The notes: generated from the sequence alone by a model not told the origin. A DNA stretch of 64,000 nucleotides from JAMLJG01 sp035327585 (GCA_035327585.1 DAOLDD010000006.1:92047-156046); one strand, 5' to 3'; shown: positions 48,035 to 57,547, counted from the stretch's first letter. Translations and numbers: made by a program.

Positions 48035-49705
48035 TCAGGTGGCGGCGGAAACCGACGGATCGACAGGCAGATAAAGCGTGAATGTGCAGCCGTTGCCCGG
48101 GCGGGAGAGAACTTCAATCCCGCCGTTGTGGGCCGACGCGATGCCGAGGGAGACGGCAAGTCCGAGACCCCGCCCGACGCCCTTGGTGCCGGCGAATGGA
48201 TCGAACAACCGGTTTTCCATTTCCGGCGCGAGACCGCCGCCCGTATCGTGCACGGCGAGGAATGCATAGCGGCCGGGCTTTCGCGTCGAGGGGGGGTGCT
48301 GGCGCGCCAGATCCACCGCCGTGAGGTCTCGCACCCCCGTTTCGATCAGCAGTTCGCCCTGCCGTTCGCCGACCGCCTCGGCGCTGTTGGTCGCCCAGTT
48401 CAGCAGGAGTTGCTGGAGCAACCGCGCGTCCATCCGTACCGACGTGCCGGTGGCGGTGAGTTGATAGCGAACGGTGATCCGTGGCGCCACGGCCACCTCC
48501 ACGAGGGCGCGGCACGAGTCGACCAGTTGCGACAGGTCGCCCGTCCGCAGCGAGGAGAACGCGTGACCCGAACACGTCAGCATCTCGCCGCTCAACTGGG
48601 CCGCGCGTTCCGCGGCTGTGCGGATTTCGGAGAAATAGACCTGTAGCGGGCTGTCCGGCGGCACGTCCGACGCCGCGAGTTCGACGTTGCCGAGGACCAC
48701 GGTGAGCTGGTTGTTGAAGTGGTGCGCGATGTTGCCGGTCAGTCGCGCCATGCTCTCCAGATGATGCGAGCGCATCATCGTTTGAAGCATTTCATCGTGC
48801 TTGAGTTCGGACTCCTTGCGCTCGGTGATGTCGAAAATGGCCGCCATCTTCGCGCGGGAGCCGTCGGGCCGGTCGATCGGGGTGTTCACCACGTAGTACC
48901 AACGTCCGTCCAGTGGACTTTGCACCTCCCAGCGCACCTTCTCGCCGCTCATCACGCGCTCATTCCGGCACCAGGGACAAATCTCCTTGAGCCCATGCAG
49001 CGCGGCGTAGCATTTCTCGCCCACCGCGCAGCGCCCGGTCCGCTCAATGAGCTTCCGGTTCATGAACTCGATATCATTCTGATCGTTGCAGATGTAGATC
49101 ATGCCGTCAAAGGTGTCGACGATGGCGCGATAGCGGGCGTCGAGTTCCGCGCGCTCGCGCTCCAGGTTCTTCATCGGGGTGATGTCGAGACTTGCGCAAA
49201 TGACGCCAACGACATCCCCGTGGTCGCCGTGCATCGGGCTTGCGCTGAGATTGAACCAGTGATCGGCGCTGTCATAGTTCAGCGAAATGACTTCGCTGTG
49301 CTCGCGATTGCTGTCCATCACGGCTTGCTTGATGGCGCGCAGCCGCCCGCCCTGTTCCGCGCCCAGCAATTCCTCGTCCGTGCGTCCGATGACCTGGGCG
49401 GCGGTCCAGCTTCCCACGGGATTGAACAGCCAGGTGTAGCGCAGCGCCCGGTCCTGGATAAACAGTGTGATGGGAGATGTGCGAATCGCCACCCGCAGGC
49501 GCTCCTCGCTCTCGCGCAACGCCTGTTCGGCCCGCTTGCGCTCCATGATTTCGCGTTCAAGCCAGAGCTGCTGCTCCTCCAGCTCGGCCAGCCGCTCCGG
49601 AGCGCGGTCCCCATGCTGCCCCGCCGCCATCTGCGCGTCTTTCACAAGCCCACTGTAGTCCCGTTGAATGGATCGATAAATCGAGGAAACCAGCAAGTGG
49701 GGCAT
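48035..49705 (-). CDS. PAS-domain sensor histidine kinase
   Basis: 556 residues, no membrane segment. A short coiled coil (LEEQQLWLEREIMERKRAEQ), PAS 1 (about 70-185), PAS 2 (about 190-305) containing a Cys motif (CYAALHGLKEICPWC) seen in some redox- or metal-linked PAS domains, then HisKA with NIAHHFNNQLTVVLGN (phospho-His near 326) and a HATPase_c domain (NWATNSAEAV, DTGGGLAPE, GRGLGLAVSLGIASAHNGG). Soluble sensor, target unknown; no response regulator adjacent. Divergent from the rlmI-type gene. Start may be a few codons downstream. Confidence 0.9.
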   Translation of the reverse strand: MPHLLVSSIYRSIQRDYSGLVKDAQMAAGQHGDRAPERLAELEEQQLWLEREIMERKRAEQALRESEERLRVAIRTSPITLFIQDRALRYTWLFNPVGSWTAAQVIGRTDEELLGAEQGGRLRAIKQAVMDSNREHSEVISLNYDSADHWFNLSASPMHGDHGDVVGVICASLDITPMKNLERERAELDARYRAIVDTFDGMIYICNDQNDIEFMNRKLIERTGRCAVGEKCYAALHGLKEICPWCRNERVMSGEKVRWEVQSPLDGRWYYVVNTPIDRPDGSRAKMAAIFDITERKESELKHDEMLQTMMRSHHLESMARLTGNIAHHFNNQLTVVLGNVELAASDVPPDSPLQVYFSEIRTAAERAAQLSGEMLTCSGHAFSSLRTGDLSQLVDSCRALVEVAVAPRITVRYQLTATGTSVRMDARLLQQLLLNWATNSAEAVGERQGELLIETGVRDLTAVDLARQHPPSTRKPGRYAFLAVHDTGGGLAPEMENRLFDPFAGTKGVGRGLGLAVSLGIASAHNGGIEVLSRPGNGCTFTLYLPVDPSVSAAT

Positions 49706-49789
49706 CGGGGATCATCCGATGGCATCGAGGCTCGTGGCGCCATTGCTTTGTGCTGGCGAAGACCGCCGCTTTCGCGGACTCTCGCGGGC

Positions 49790-50989
49790 ATGTCCGCCAC
49801 CGCCGTCCTCAAGCCCAATCGCGACAAACCCGTCCGCCACGGGCACCCGTGGATTTTTTCCGGCGCCGTGGCCCGGTGGGAGAACGCTCCGGCGACGCCC
49901 GGCGTGGTGGACGTGCGCTCCGCCGCGGGCGAGTGGCTGGGCCGCGGCCTCGGTCATCCCTCGCTCAACCTGGCCGTGCGCCTGCTGACGCGCCGCGAGG
50001 ATGAGGCCGTCGACGACGCTTTCTTCGCCGCCCGCCTCGACCGCGCGCTCGCCCTGCGCGAGCAGTGTTTTGGTCCCTTCGCCTCGGATCTCGATACGGA
50101 TGCGTACCGGCTCGTTTGTTCGGAGGCGGACGGCCTCTCGGGCCTCATCATCGATCGCTACGCGGACGTGCTCTCCATCCGGGTGGGCGCGGCGGCGTGG
50201 CTGCCGTGGCTGCCGCTGATCCGCGGGCGCCTCGCCGCGCGCACCGGCATCCATCGTGTTTTCATCGCGGCGGAGTCCGATGCCGTGGAACGCGAGGGCC
50301 TGTCCGCGGACGCCGTCGCGGCCGAGTCGCGCGACCCCCCCGCGTTCGTCCGTATCCGCGAGTCGAATTTCCTGTATGACGTCGACGTCGCGGGCGGCCA
50401 GAAGACCGGTTTTTATCTCGACCAGCGCGAGAGCCGCAAACGCGTCGCCGCATACGCCGCGGGCCGCGAGGTGTTGAGCGCCTACTGCTACACCGGTTCC
50501 TTCGAATTGCATGCCGCCGCCGCGGGCGCGAAATCCATCATCGGCCTCGACGCCTCGGCCCCTGCGCTGGAACGCGCCCGCGCGCACCATGCGCTGAATG
50601 GGCTCGCCGTGCCGGTTGACTACCGGGTTGCGGACGTGCCGGTCGCGTTGCGCCGGTTTCGCGACGAGGCGCGCGCGTTCGATCTCGTTGTGCTTGATCC
50701 GCCGCGTTTCGTTTCCAACCCAAACCAGTTGGAGAAGGGCCTGCGTGCCTACAAGGACATCAACCTGCTGGCGCTCAAGCTGCTGCGCCCCGGCGGCATC
50801 CTGGCGACCTTCTCCTGTTCGGGCTGGGTGAAGGCGGATCAGTTGCACCTGGCGCTGGGTTGGGCCGCGACGGACGCGCACCGTGAGGTCCAGATTCTGG
50901 AGACCCTGGCCCAGCCGGCCGACCATCCGGTGCTGCTCACCTTCCCGGAGGGCGCCTACCTGCACGGATTGATCGCGCGAGCGGTTTGA
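49790..50989 (+). CDS. rlmI: Class I SAM-dependent rRNA methyltransferase (RlmI-type, PUA + Rossmann)
   Basis: 399 residues from ATG 49790; the long upstream frame is antisense to the kinase gene. N-terminal PUA domain (KPVRHGHPWIFSGAVAR), central EEHEE-like domain (GLSGLIIDRYADVLSIRVG), and a C-terminal Rossmann methyltransferase with QKTGFYLDQRESR, LSAYCYTGSFELHAAAAGA, VLDPPRF and FSCSGWV (cysteine nucleophile of m5C enzymes). RlmI methylates C1962 of 23S rRNA; orthologues in other phyla vary in target. Confidence 0.9.
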   Translation: MSATAVLKPNRDKPVRHGHPWIFSGAVARWENAPATPGVVDVRSAAGEWLGRGLGHPSLNLAVRLLTRREDEAVDDAFFAARLDRALALREQCFGPFASDLDTDAYRLVCSEADGLSGLIIDRYADVLSIRVGAAAWLPWLPLIRGRLAARTGIHRVFIAAESDAVEREGLSADAVAAESRDPPAFVRIRESNFLYDVDVAGGQKTGFYLDQRESRKRVAAYAAGREVLSAYCYTGSFELHAAAAGAKSIIGLDASAPALERARAHHALNGLAVPVDYRVADVPVALRRFRDEARAFDLVVLDPPRFVSNPNQLEKGLRAYKDINLLALKLLRPGGILATFSCSGWVKADQLHLALGWAATDAHREVQILETLAQPADHPVLLTFPEGAYLHGLIARAV

Positions 50990-51037
50990 CACGCGCGTGC
51001 ATCGGGTTAGACTTCGGTTCGTACGGGGGTTGTCGTC

Positions 51038-51256
51038 ATGTCGGAAAAACCGGAAAACACCGATGCAGCGGATACCCACCACTTCGATGAGTGGGCACGC
51101 AAGACCGCGCTCTTCCGCGAATGGGCGGAAATGAAGGAAGACGTCCTGCGGCACAAGTGGTTCGAGAGCGAGAAGGCCGGACACGATGTCGGCTGGGACC
51201 GCGCGCTCGTCGACTACAACCTGCGCATTCGCCGCGCGCGCGGGAAGCCGGGGTAG
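51038..51256 (+). CDS. Small conserved-type hypothetical protein
   Basis: 72 residues, hydrophilic, no signal peptide. The pattern DVLRHKWFESEKAGHDVGWD followed by RALVDYNLRIRR is familiar from short bacterial proteins of unknown function (HKW-ESEKAG-D-G---AL-DW), but I cannot name the family. Located 48 bp after rlmI in the same direction and 7 bp from the convergent phosphodiesterase gene. Confidence 0.6.
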   Translation: MSEKPENTDAADTHHFDEWARKTALFREWAEMKEDVLRHKWFESEKAGHDVGWDRALVDYNLRIRRARGKPG

Positions 51257-51263
51257 CCGTCGG

Positions 51264-52634
51264 CTACTTCAGCACTTCAGTGAGCACGCGTCCCTCCGCG
51301 GACGGCATGTCCAGTCCCAGCAGGGCGGCGACCGTGGGGGCGACATCAATCAGTGCCATATCCTCAATCATGCTGCGCGAACGAATGCCTGCGCCCGCGG
51401 CGATGAAGCCGGTTTTCATCGCCAGCCGGTCCGGCAGGTAACCGTGTTGGCCCCGCAGCGACGATTTTCTAAGAAACCCGCCTGCCAGCGATCCCGAAAA
51501 CATATAGCTCGGATCGCCCTCGAGATAAAACGCAGCGGTCGGCGCGGCGCCCAGTGCGTCCAGTTGCGCGCGCTCGACAATTCGGAAATATACCTCGCCC
51601 GTTTCGCTTTCCGCGTGTTGCTCCAGCAGCTTGCGCACCGCGCGCGCGGTTTTTCGGTCCTTGGGGTCCTTGAGGTAGACGCCCGCGGAACCCCCGGAAT
51701 TCGCCGTGATCGCCGTCCAGTCCCGAATCGTACCCTTGTCGACGGTGAGATAGCCGTGTTCCGCCAGCAGGACGTTGGGCGCGATGCTGAATTCGACATC
51801 CGCGAATCCGTGGTCGCCCACGATGATCCAGGCCGTGTTGCTCTCATTGCCCGCTTTGCGCACCGCCTCGCGGAGGCGCAGGACGAGGTTGTCCGCGCGG
51901 GTCATCGCCGCGCGGGTGCTGGACGAACCCGGGCCGTAGCGATGCTGGGCTTTGTCGGGTTCGACGAAGTGCACCATCATCAGGTCCGGCTGACCGCGGC
52001 GGATCAATTCCTCCGCGAGCCGCGCGATGAACGCGTCGCGATCCTCGGCCTTCGAGAGCGCCTCCGGCCAGCGGCGCTGGACGCTGTCCGCGATATCCAG
52101 CAGCTCCGGCGTTGCGTGGCGGCGCACGAGGGTGATTTCCGCGCCGTAGCGGGATGGCCAGAATTCCGGGAAATTCCAGGTGATGTTGGTCGCCCCGGCC
52201 GTCGAGGGCCACGACAGCGTCGCCGTGGTCAGCCCGGCCTCGGCGGCGCGATCCCACAGCGCCGGCGACTTCAGGTCCTCCGCGAACCAGGCGCCGCGAT
52301 CCGGGTCGCGAATAGGGTCGAGATTGTTGCCGAACGCGACGCCATGCCGTGCCGGCCGGGCGCCGGTGGAAATGCTCGCGTGGCCGACGTAGGTGAGCGA
52401 TGGGTAGGGCGGGTCAACCCGCTTCGCGTGGGAACCGGCCCGTCGCAGTGCGACCAGGGTGGGCACGGCTTTGGAAAACTTTGCGTCGAGGTAAAATGAC
52501 GGGCGCAGGCCGTCGATGGAAATGACGACTACATGTTGTGCAGCGCGTCGCGGCGCTGGTGCGGCTTCTTCCGCCCGGACGAGTCCGGCGGAAACCGTCA
52601 CGCCGAGAGCGAGGGCAATGGATTTCAGATTCAT
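51264..52634 (-). CDS. Secreted NPP-type phosphodiesterase (alkaline phosphatase superfamily)
   Basis: 456 residues; signal peptide (SIALALGVTVSAGLVRA). Metal ligands start with ISIDGLRPSFY (Asp41), the nucleophile is in PSLTYVGHASISTG (Thr81), and further ligands are in HFVEPDKAQHRYGP, VGDHGFADV and GQHGYLPD. This is the ectonucleotide pyrophosphatase/phosphodiesterase family; it should hydrolyse phosphodiesters (nucleotide pyrophosphates or phospholipid head groups) in the periplasm or outside. Substrate not determinable. Confidence 0.88.
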   Translation of the reverse strand: MNLKSIALALGVTVSAGLVRAEEAAPAPRRAAQHVVVISIDGLRPSFYLDAKFSKAVPTLVALRRAGSHAKRVDPPYPSLTYVGHASISTGARPARHGVAFGNNLDPIRDPDRGAWFAEDLKSPALWDRAAEAGLTTATLSWPSTAGATNITWNFPEFWPSRYGAEITLVRRHATPELLDIADSVQRRWPEALSKAEDRDAFIARLAEELIRRGQPDLMMVHFVEPDKAQHRYGPGSSSTRAAMTRADNLVLRLREAVRKAGNESNTAWIIVGDHGFADVEFSIAPNVLLAEHGYLTVDKGTIRDWTAITANSGGSAGVYLKDPKDRKTARAVRKLLEQHAESETGEVYFRIVERAQLDALGAAPTAAFYLEGDPSYMFSGSLAGGFLRKSSLRGQHGYLPDRLAMKTGFIAAGAGIRSRSMIEDMALIDVAPTVAALLGLDMPSAEGRVLTEVLK

Positions 52635-52781
52635 GCGAGCGATTCCTGGTTGAGCTGTGTTAGGAATATGTTAGTGACGCCTAACCGGGAATCAAGCGAT
52701 TGTCGCCCCTGTGCGTGGATTCCGCGTGCCGCACGCGGTTGCTTGACGCAGCGCCTTGGAGGTCCGACGCTATGTCCGTTC

Positions 52782-52858
52782 GCGCTCGTAGCTCAACTGG
52801 ACAGAGCTTCTGACTTCGGATCAGAAGGTTGGGGGTTCGAATCCCTCCGAGCGCGCCA
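52782..52858 (+). tRNA. tRNA-Arg (TCG)
   Basis: Complete cloverleaf: acceptor GCGCTCG/CGAGCGC, anticodon stem-loop TCTGA CTTCGGA TCAGA (anticodon TCG), T-arm GGGGGTTCGAATCCCTC, discriminator G and encoded CCA at 52856-52858. Confidence 0.96.
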
Positions 52859-52871
52859 CGGATTTGAGGTC

Positions 52872-53900
52872 TTACATATTCGAGAAGGCGTGCACGGTGG
52901 TTTGCCGATAGGTGTTCCCCGGGCGCAGGATGATGTCGCCGATTTCGGGGCGGTTGGCGCCGTCCGCGTAGCCCTGGCACTCGAGGCACACGCCGCTGAA
53001 CGGCGCGTAGAGGCGGCAGGACTTTCCCCTGTTCGTTCCGTCCAGCATGGCCGAGGAATAGAACTGAATGAATCGTTCCGTCGTGGCCACGTCCATCACG
53101 CGGCCGCTGGCCGGGTCTTCCAGCCGCGCGGTGGGTGTCGGCTCGATGTCCGGTGCGCGGCGGATCAGGTACGTGTTGCCGTGCTGCTTGAACAGATGCG
53201 GAACCGCGTCGCCGAGTAGTCGGGGGCGGTTGAAGTCATCCGCCGTTCCAGTGACCGGCGCAAGGCGTCCGGACAACGTGAAGGACTCGTCCGTCGGCAC
53301 GCAATAGTCCGCGAAAATCTGCAAGCGGTGCCCCTCCGTGCCGCCGGAGCTTTCCCCCGCGAGGTTGAAGTAGGAATGGTGCGTCGGGCAGAACGGCGTG
53401 GGGGCGTCCGTTTCCGCCTCGTAGCTGAGGGTCCATTCGTTCCGCGGCGTGAGGCGAAACGTGACGCGCACGTCGAGATTGCCCGGATAGCCTTCCTCGC
53501 CGTCGGGACTGCGGTAGGACAGTGTAAGGGCCGCGTCGCCCTCCGGCGTCGCCTGCCAGAGGCGGCGGTCAAAACCGGTCACGCCGCCGTGCAGGTGATT
53601 GGGCGGCTCGTTGCAGGGCAGCGTGAAGCGTTTGCCGTCGAGCGTAAATGCGGCGCCCGTGATGCGCCCGGCCACGCGGCCAACCAGCGCGCCGAAATAC
53701 GGATGCCGCTCCAAATACGGCGCGAGGTGGTCGAAGCCGAGCACGACATCCGCCGTCCGCCCCCGTGCGTCCGGCACATTCAGGCGCGTGACGATGCCGC
53801 CGTAATCCAGCACGTGCATCGACAGGCCCCGTCCGTTTTCCAAGACGTATTCATGGACGGCACGTCCGTCCGGCAGATGCCCGAAGATTTCTGTTTTCAT
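52872..53900 (-). CDS. galM: Aldose 1-epimerase (galactose mutarotase family)
   Basis: 342 residues with GalM motifs NPRNRI-like region VGRVAGRITGAAFTLDGK, NEPPNHLHGGVTGFDRRLW (first catalytic His), THHSYFNLAGE (second His) and the glutamate in GVCLECQGYADG. It interconverts anomers of hexoses. Last gene of the ADH-fucU-AKR-galM string, 39 bp after the reductase gene, followed by tRNA-Arg. Confidence 0.93.
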   Translation of the reverse strand: MKTEIFGHLPDGRAVHEYVLENGRGLSMHVLDYGGIVTRLNVPDARGRTADVVLGFDHLAPYLERHPYFGALVGRVAGRITGAAFTLDGKRFTLPCNEPPNHLHGGVTGFDRRLWQATPEGDAALTLSYRSPDGEEGYPGNLDVRVTFRLTPRNEWTLSYEAETDAPTPFCPTHHSYFNLAGESSGGTEGHRLQIFADYCVPTDESFTLSGRLAPVTGTADDFNRPRLLGDAVPHLFKQHGNTYLIRRAPDIEPTPTARLEDPASGRVMDVATTERFIQFYSSAMLDGTNRGKSCRLYAPFSGVCLECQGYADGANRPEIGDIILRPGNTYRQTTVHAFSNM

Positions 53901-53939
53901 GCGGGGTCGTAAACTCCTGATGTACCCGGGCGCAGTATA

Positions 53940-54977
53940 TCAGGGCGGCGTGACGGCGCCATTCAGATCCCAGAGATCTTCCCACGTCTGGCCGTCTTTC
54001 CAGAGGAAGACCTGGCCTTTGATGAGACGGCACTTGCGGTCGATGCGCGCGATGTCCGCCATGTCCTGCGCGGTCAACGGTTCGCCCGCGGCCGCCTGCA
54101 GGTTGGACAGGATGTTTCGGCGCTTGGTGGAAAACGGAATCGGAATCTGGCCCCGCTGCACGGCCCACTTGATGCACACGGAGGCGGGATGCAGGCCGAG
54201 TCGCGACGCGATCCGCACGATCACCGGGTCCTCCATGTCCACCGTATCCTCCGGGGTCCGGTCGCGCTCCGGGCGGCCCGGTGAACCGATGGGGCTGTAG
54301 CCGATGGGCACGATGCCCTGTCCGCGCACGAAATCGAACAGCTCCTGCTGTTGGAAGTGCGGGTGCAGTTCCATTTCGTTGACCGCCGGTTTGATCCGCG
54401 CATCGCGCAGCACGAGCTTCAATTTCGGGATCGTCATGTTCGAGGTGCCGATGTGGCGGACCAGCCCGAGGTCGACGAGCTTCTCCATCTGGCGCCACGT
54501 CCTCATGAAGTTCTCGTGGATGTACGGCTTCGCGTCCGGACTCCGGGAGTCGACGGTGCAACCCGGCGGATGAAAGTTGGGAAAAGGCCAGTGGACGAGA
54601 TAGAGATCAAGGTAATCGAGCTTCAAGTCGGCGAGCGATTTGCGGCACGAGGGGATCACATCCGCCTCGGCGTGCTTGTCATTCCACAGTTTCGAGGTGA
54701 TCCAGAGCTGCTCGCGCGGCAAGCCATCCCGCACGGCGGCTTCGAGGACGGGGCCGATCGCGTGTTCGTTGCCGTACACCGACGCACAGTCAATATGCCG
54801 GTAGCCGAGGCACAGCGCCTCGCGCACGGCCTCCGCGATCAGATCGGGCGAGGCATGGTCGGAGCCGAATGTGCCCAAGCCGATGGCCGGAATCCGCGCC
54901 CCGGTGCAGGTTTCCTGATAGGGCACCGTTGCGGGGTTGATTCCGTCGACGGCGGGTTCAAAGGTTTTTTTCAGCAT
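53940..54977 (-). CDS. Aldo/keto reductase
   Basis: 345 residues. TIM-barrel AKR with GLGTFGSD, catalytic tetrad in YRHIDCASVYGNE (Asp, Tyr), WITSKLWN (Lys) and LYLVHWP (His), and C-terminal NADP-binding IPIPFSTKRRNILSNL. Reduces or oxidises a sugar or aldehyde; operon context points to a fucose-like sugar. Start overlaps the fucU stop by 7 nt. Confidence 0.92.
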   Translation of the reverse strand: MLKKTFEPAVDGINPATVPYQETCTGARIPAIGLGTFGSDHASPDLIAEAVREALCLGYRHIDCASVYGNEHAIGPVLEAAVRDGLPREQLWITSKLWNDKHAEADVIPSCRKSLADLKLDYLDLYLVHWPFPNFHPPGCTVDSRSPDAKPYIHENFMRTWRQMEKLVDLGLVRHIGTSNMTIPKLKLVLRDARIKPAVNEMELHPHFQQQELFDFVRGQGIVPIGYSPIGSPGRPERDRTPEDTVDMEDPVIVRIASRLGLHPASVCIKWAVQRGQIPIPFSTKRRNILSNLQAAAGEPLTAQDMADIARIDRKCRLIKGQVFLWKDGQTWEDLWDLNGAVTPP

Positions 54978-55402
54978 TGCGTCACGCCTTTCTTGAGCAG
55001 GATGTTTCCGTATTTGGCGGTCTCGCCCGTCATGACGACGGCGAAGGCGGCCCGGGCCCGGTCGTAGAAGGCAAACCGGTCGATGCGTTCGATGACCGGC
55101 TTCGACGGGACATGCCGGTCGATGACCGCGCGATAGCGCGCTTCGACCGAGGGGTCGAGCTGGTCGCCCTTGACCGCGGCCATCATCGCCAGCGGCGCGT
55201 CCACGTAGCTGTCCAGTTCAAACAGGGGCAGGATTGCGTCGAGCAAAGCGGGAATCGCCAGCCCGTCCGCGCGGATGACGTTGTTGTTGAACGTGTGGCC
55301 GGGGAAATGCGCATCGGCCAGCACGATCTCGTCGCCATGCCCCATGCGATGGAGGAGCGCGAGCAGTTCTGGCGACAGCAGTGGAGAAATGCCTTTGAGC
55401 AT
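54971..55402 (-). CDS. fucU: L-fucose mutarotase (RbsD/FucU family)
   Basis: 143 residues: LLSPELLALLHRMGHGDEIV, DAHFPGHTF and the C-terminal TGETAKYGNILLKKGV are hallmarks of FucU. It interconverts alpha and beta anomers of L-fucose (or a similar sugar). Its ATG overlaps the stop of the dehydrogenase gene (TAATG). Its presence is the main evidence that the operon handles a 6-deoxyhexose such as L-fucose. Confidence 0.93.
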   Translation of the reverse strand: MLKGISPLLSPELLALLHRMGHGDEIVLADAHFPGHTFNNNVIRADGLAIPALLDAILPLFELDSYVDAPLAMMAAVKGDQLDPSVEARYRAVIDRHVPSKPVIERIDRFAFYDRARAAFAVVMTGETAKYGNILLKKGVTQC

Positions 55403-56475
55403 TAGCGCAGCTCCTCATCAAAGCAGACGGCGACCTTGCCGCATTTGCCCGACGCCATCAGCGCGTAGGCTTCATCCGCCTTCTCCAGCGGGAACCGGTG
55501 CGTGACGAGCTGCTCGGGGTGGATGTTCCAGCGGACGATGCGTTCGACCAGTTCCTCCATTTTCCATGTGCTCGTGACCCACGAGCCGTAGATCGTCTTC
55601 TGGTCGTGGATGATATCGGCGCTGGGGCTGAACGTGCAGGTTCCGCCCTCGCCGATGAACACGATTTTGCCCCACTTGCGGGTGGCCTGGATTGCGGTGA
55701 GGCGCGCTTTGTCGTTCGCGGAGCATTCCACCGCGCGCTCGACGCCATGACCGCCGGTCAGCGTGCGGACCTGTGCGACGTTCTCCGGGCCCGCGAGCAG
55801 CACCTCGTCGGCCAGTTTGAGGTCGCGCGCGATCGCGAGGCGTTCGGGAACGACATCGATGCCGATGATTTTCTCCGCGCCCATGGCGCGCACGAGCATG
55901 CAGGTCGCGAGACCCACGGGGCCGAGTCCGGTCACCAGTACGGCGTCGTTGCCGCTGATGCCGATTTTTTCAAGGCCCTCATAGACCGTGCCGAAGCCGC
56001 ACGCGACCTGCGCCCCGTCCGTGTAGGAGAGCGAGTCCGGCAGCAGAACGAGGTCCTTCTCCTCCGCGAGGATGTAGGGCGCCATGCCGCCATCGCGCTG
56101 CCAGCCGTACGCTTTGCGGTGTTCCTCGCTCGTGCAGGAAATCATATAGCCGCGCCGGCAGTCGTTGCAGACCCCGCAGCCGGAGATGTGATAGATGATG
56201 ACCCGGTCGCCCGTCTTGAACCGGCGCAGGCCCGGCCCGCATGCCACTATTTGTCCCGCCGGCTCGTGGCCGGCGATCTTGTTCTGATAGCCCTCCGGGC
56301 CCTTCCCGAGATGCTCCCGGTAGATGGCGCGGATGTCCGAGCCGCAGATGGTGGAGGACTTGGTGCGGATCAGCACCTCGCCGTGCCCCGGGGTGGGCAC
56401 GACGGCATCCCGCATTTCAACAGTGCTGTTGCCGGGCAGATACGCGCCCCGCATCGATTTCGGTATGGTGTTCAT
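55402..56475 (-). CDS. Zinc-dependent medium-chain alcohol/polyol dehydrogenase
   Basis: 357 residues from ATG 56475 (MNTIPKSMRGAYLPGNSTVE). Catalytic zinc ligands in TICGSDIR and AGHEPAG, structural zinc cysteines in CGVCNDCRRGYMISC, and the NAD-binding VTGLGPVGLATCMLV. Probably oxidises the sugar or a polyol derived from it. First gene of the operon; the divergent AraC-type regulator shares its 142-bp promoter gap. Confidence 0.93.
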   Translation of the reverse strand: MNTIPKSMRGAYLPGNSTVEMRDAVVPTPGHGEVLIRTKSSTICGSDIRAIYREHLGKGPEGYQNKIAGHEPAGQIVACGPGLRRFKTGDRVIIYHISGCGVCNDCRRGYMISCTSEEHRKAYGWQRDGGMAPYILAEEKDLVLLPDSLSYTDGAQVACGFGTVYEGLEKIGISGNDAVLVTGLGPVGLATCMLVRAMGAEKIIGIDVVPERLAIARDLKLADEVLLAGPENVAQVRTLTGGHGVERAVECSANDKARLTAIQATRKWGKIVFIGEGGTCTFSPSADIIHDQKTIYGSWVTSTWKMEELVERIVRWNIHPEQLVTHRFPLEKADEAYALMASGKCGKVAVCFDEELR

Positions 56476-56551
56476 TGTGAGGTCTCCCCGGGTTGCCCCG
56501 TTTGATGCCATACACCCTATCTGGAGACCCCTTGTGTGTCCATGTATGCGG

Positions 56552-56585
56552 TTGACTGTTGCATGCCATTAATTGACCATTGCAT
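56552..56585. promoter_or_regulatory. Direct repeats TTGACTGTTGCAT / TTGACCATTGCAT, likely AraC-type operator
   Basis: TTGACTGTTGCAT (56552-56564) and TTGACCATTGCAT (56573-56585) start exactly 21 bp apart, two helical turns, the usual arrangement of AraC-family half-sites. It lies between the divergent dehydrogenase operon and araC-type gene. Confidence 0.5.
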
Positions 56586-56617
56586 TTGCGCGCTGGCGTG
56601 CGCGGGGAGGGCGTTGA

Positions 56618-57535
56618 ATGAAGCGTGGGCAAGGGGGAATGGGCGATCAGGTCCCGGCGTTCATCTCCCGGCAGGTGGAGAGCACGTCCTACTATTTTTT
56701 GACCTCGCGAAAAGGGGCGGGGGGCGGGCTGGCGGTGGTCTGCGGGGGCCGCGAGCGCTGCCGAGCGGACTACCGGATTGATCGCGCGAGTTTTCCCTAT
56801 CACTCCATCGAATTCGTGGTGGACGGGCAGGGCACGGTGGTGCTGGGCGGGCGTCGTTATCCGCTTGGTCCAGGCATGGCGTTCGCGTACGGGCCCGGCG
56901 TGCCGCACGCGATCCGAAGCGCACCGCGTGCGCCGATGACGAAATACTTCGTCGATTTCGAGGGCCGTGCGGCGCGCGCGTTCTTTCGCCGGTTGTCCTG
57001 CGCGCGGCGTCCGGTGCTGGTGGCGGATCCCTCCGGCATCATCGGGGTGCTCGACGAATTGGAGCGCAGCGCGCGTACGGATGGCGCCGAGGCGGCCGCC
57101 GTGTGCGCGCTCTTGCTGCGCGTGCTCGGGTTGCGGCTGGCGGGTCGCGGCGCGCGGGCGGAAACGAGGACGGGCCGCGCGTTGGAGGCGTACCGCCGCT
57201 GCCGGACGCTGATCGATGAGCGCCATGTTGAACTGCGCACCTTGAAGGAACTTGCCGCGGCGGCGCATCTCGCGCCGGCCTATGTGTGCCGGCTATTCCA
57301 GCGGTACGGCGAGACAACGGCGGTGCGGCATTTGCTGCGCTGCCGGATGGCGCATGCCGCGGAATTGCTGCGGAACTCGAACCTGCTGGTGAAGGATGTC
57401 GCGGATCGGCTCGGTTATTCCGACGCCTTCCATTTCTCCCGCGCGTTCAAACGCGTGTTCGGCCTGCCCCCCAACCGCTACGTCGCGATCAGCCGCCGCC
57501 TCGACGATCGACCTTCTCAACGAAGGGCGAATTGA
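56618..57535 (+). CDS. AraC-family transcriptional regulator
   Basis: 305 residues from ATG 56618 (GGAGG eight bases upstream). N-terminal AraC-type cupin (FPYHSIEFVVDGQGTVVLGG then PLGPGMAFAYGPGVPHAI), C-terminal two-HTH domain (TLKELAAAAHLAPAYVCRLF; KDVADRLGYSDAFHFSRAFK, RVFGLPPNRY). It should activate the divergent sugar operon on binding its sugar effector. tRNA-CAU follows 12 bp downstream, convergent. Confidence 0.93.
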   Translation: MKRGQGGMGDQVPAFISRQVESTSYYFLTSRKGAGGGLAVVCGGRERCRADYRIDRASFPYHSIEFVVDGQGTVVLGGRRYPLGPGMAFAYGPGVPHAIRSAPRAPMTKYFVDFEGRAARAFFRRLSCARRPVLVADPSGIIGVLDELERSARTDGAEAAAVCALLLRVLGLRLAGRGARAETRTGRALEAYRRCRTLIDERHVELRTLKELAAAAHLAPAYVCRLFQRYGETTAVRHLLRCRMAHAAELLRNSNLLVKDVADRLGYSDAFHFSRAFKRVFGLPPNRYVAISRRLDDRPSQRRAN

Positions 57536-57547
57536 ACAGGTTCGGGA

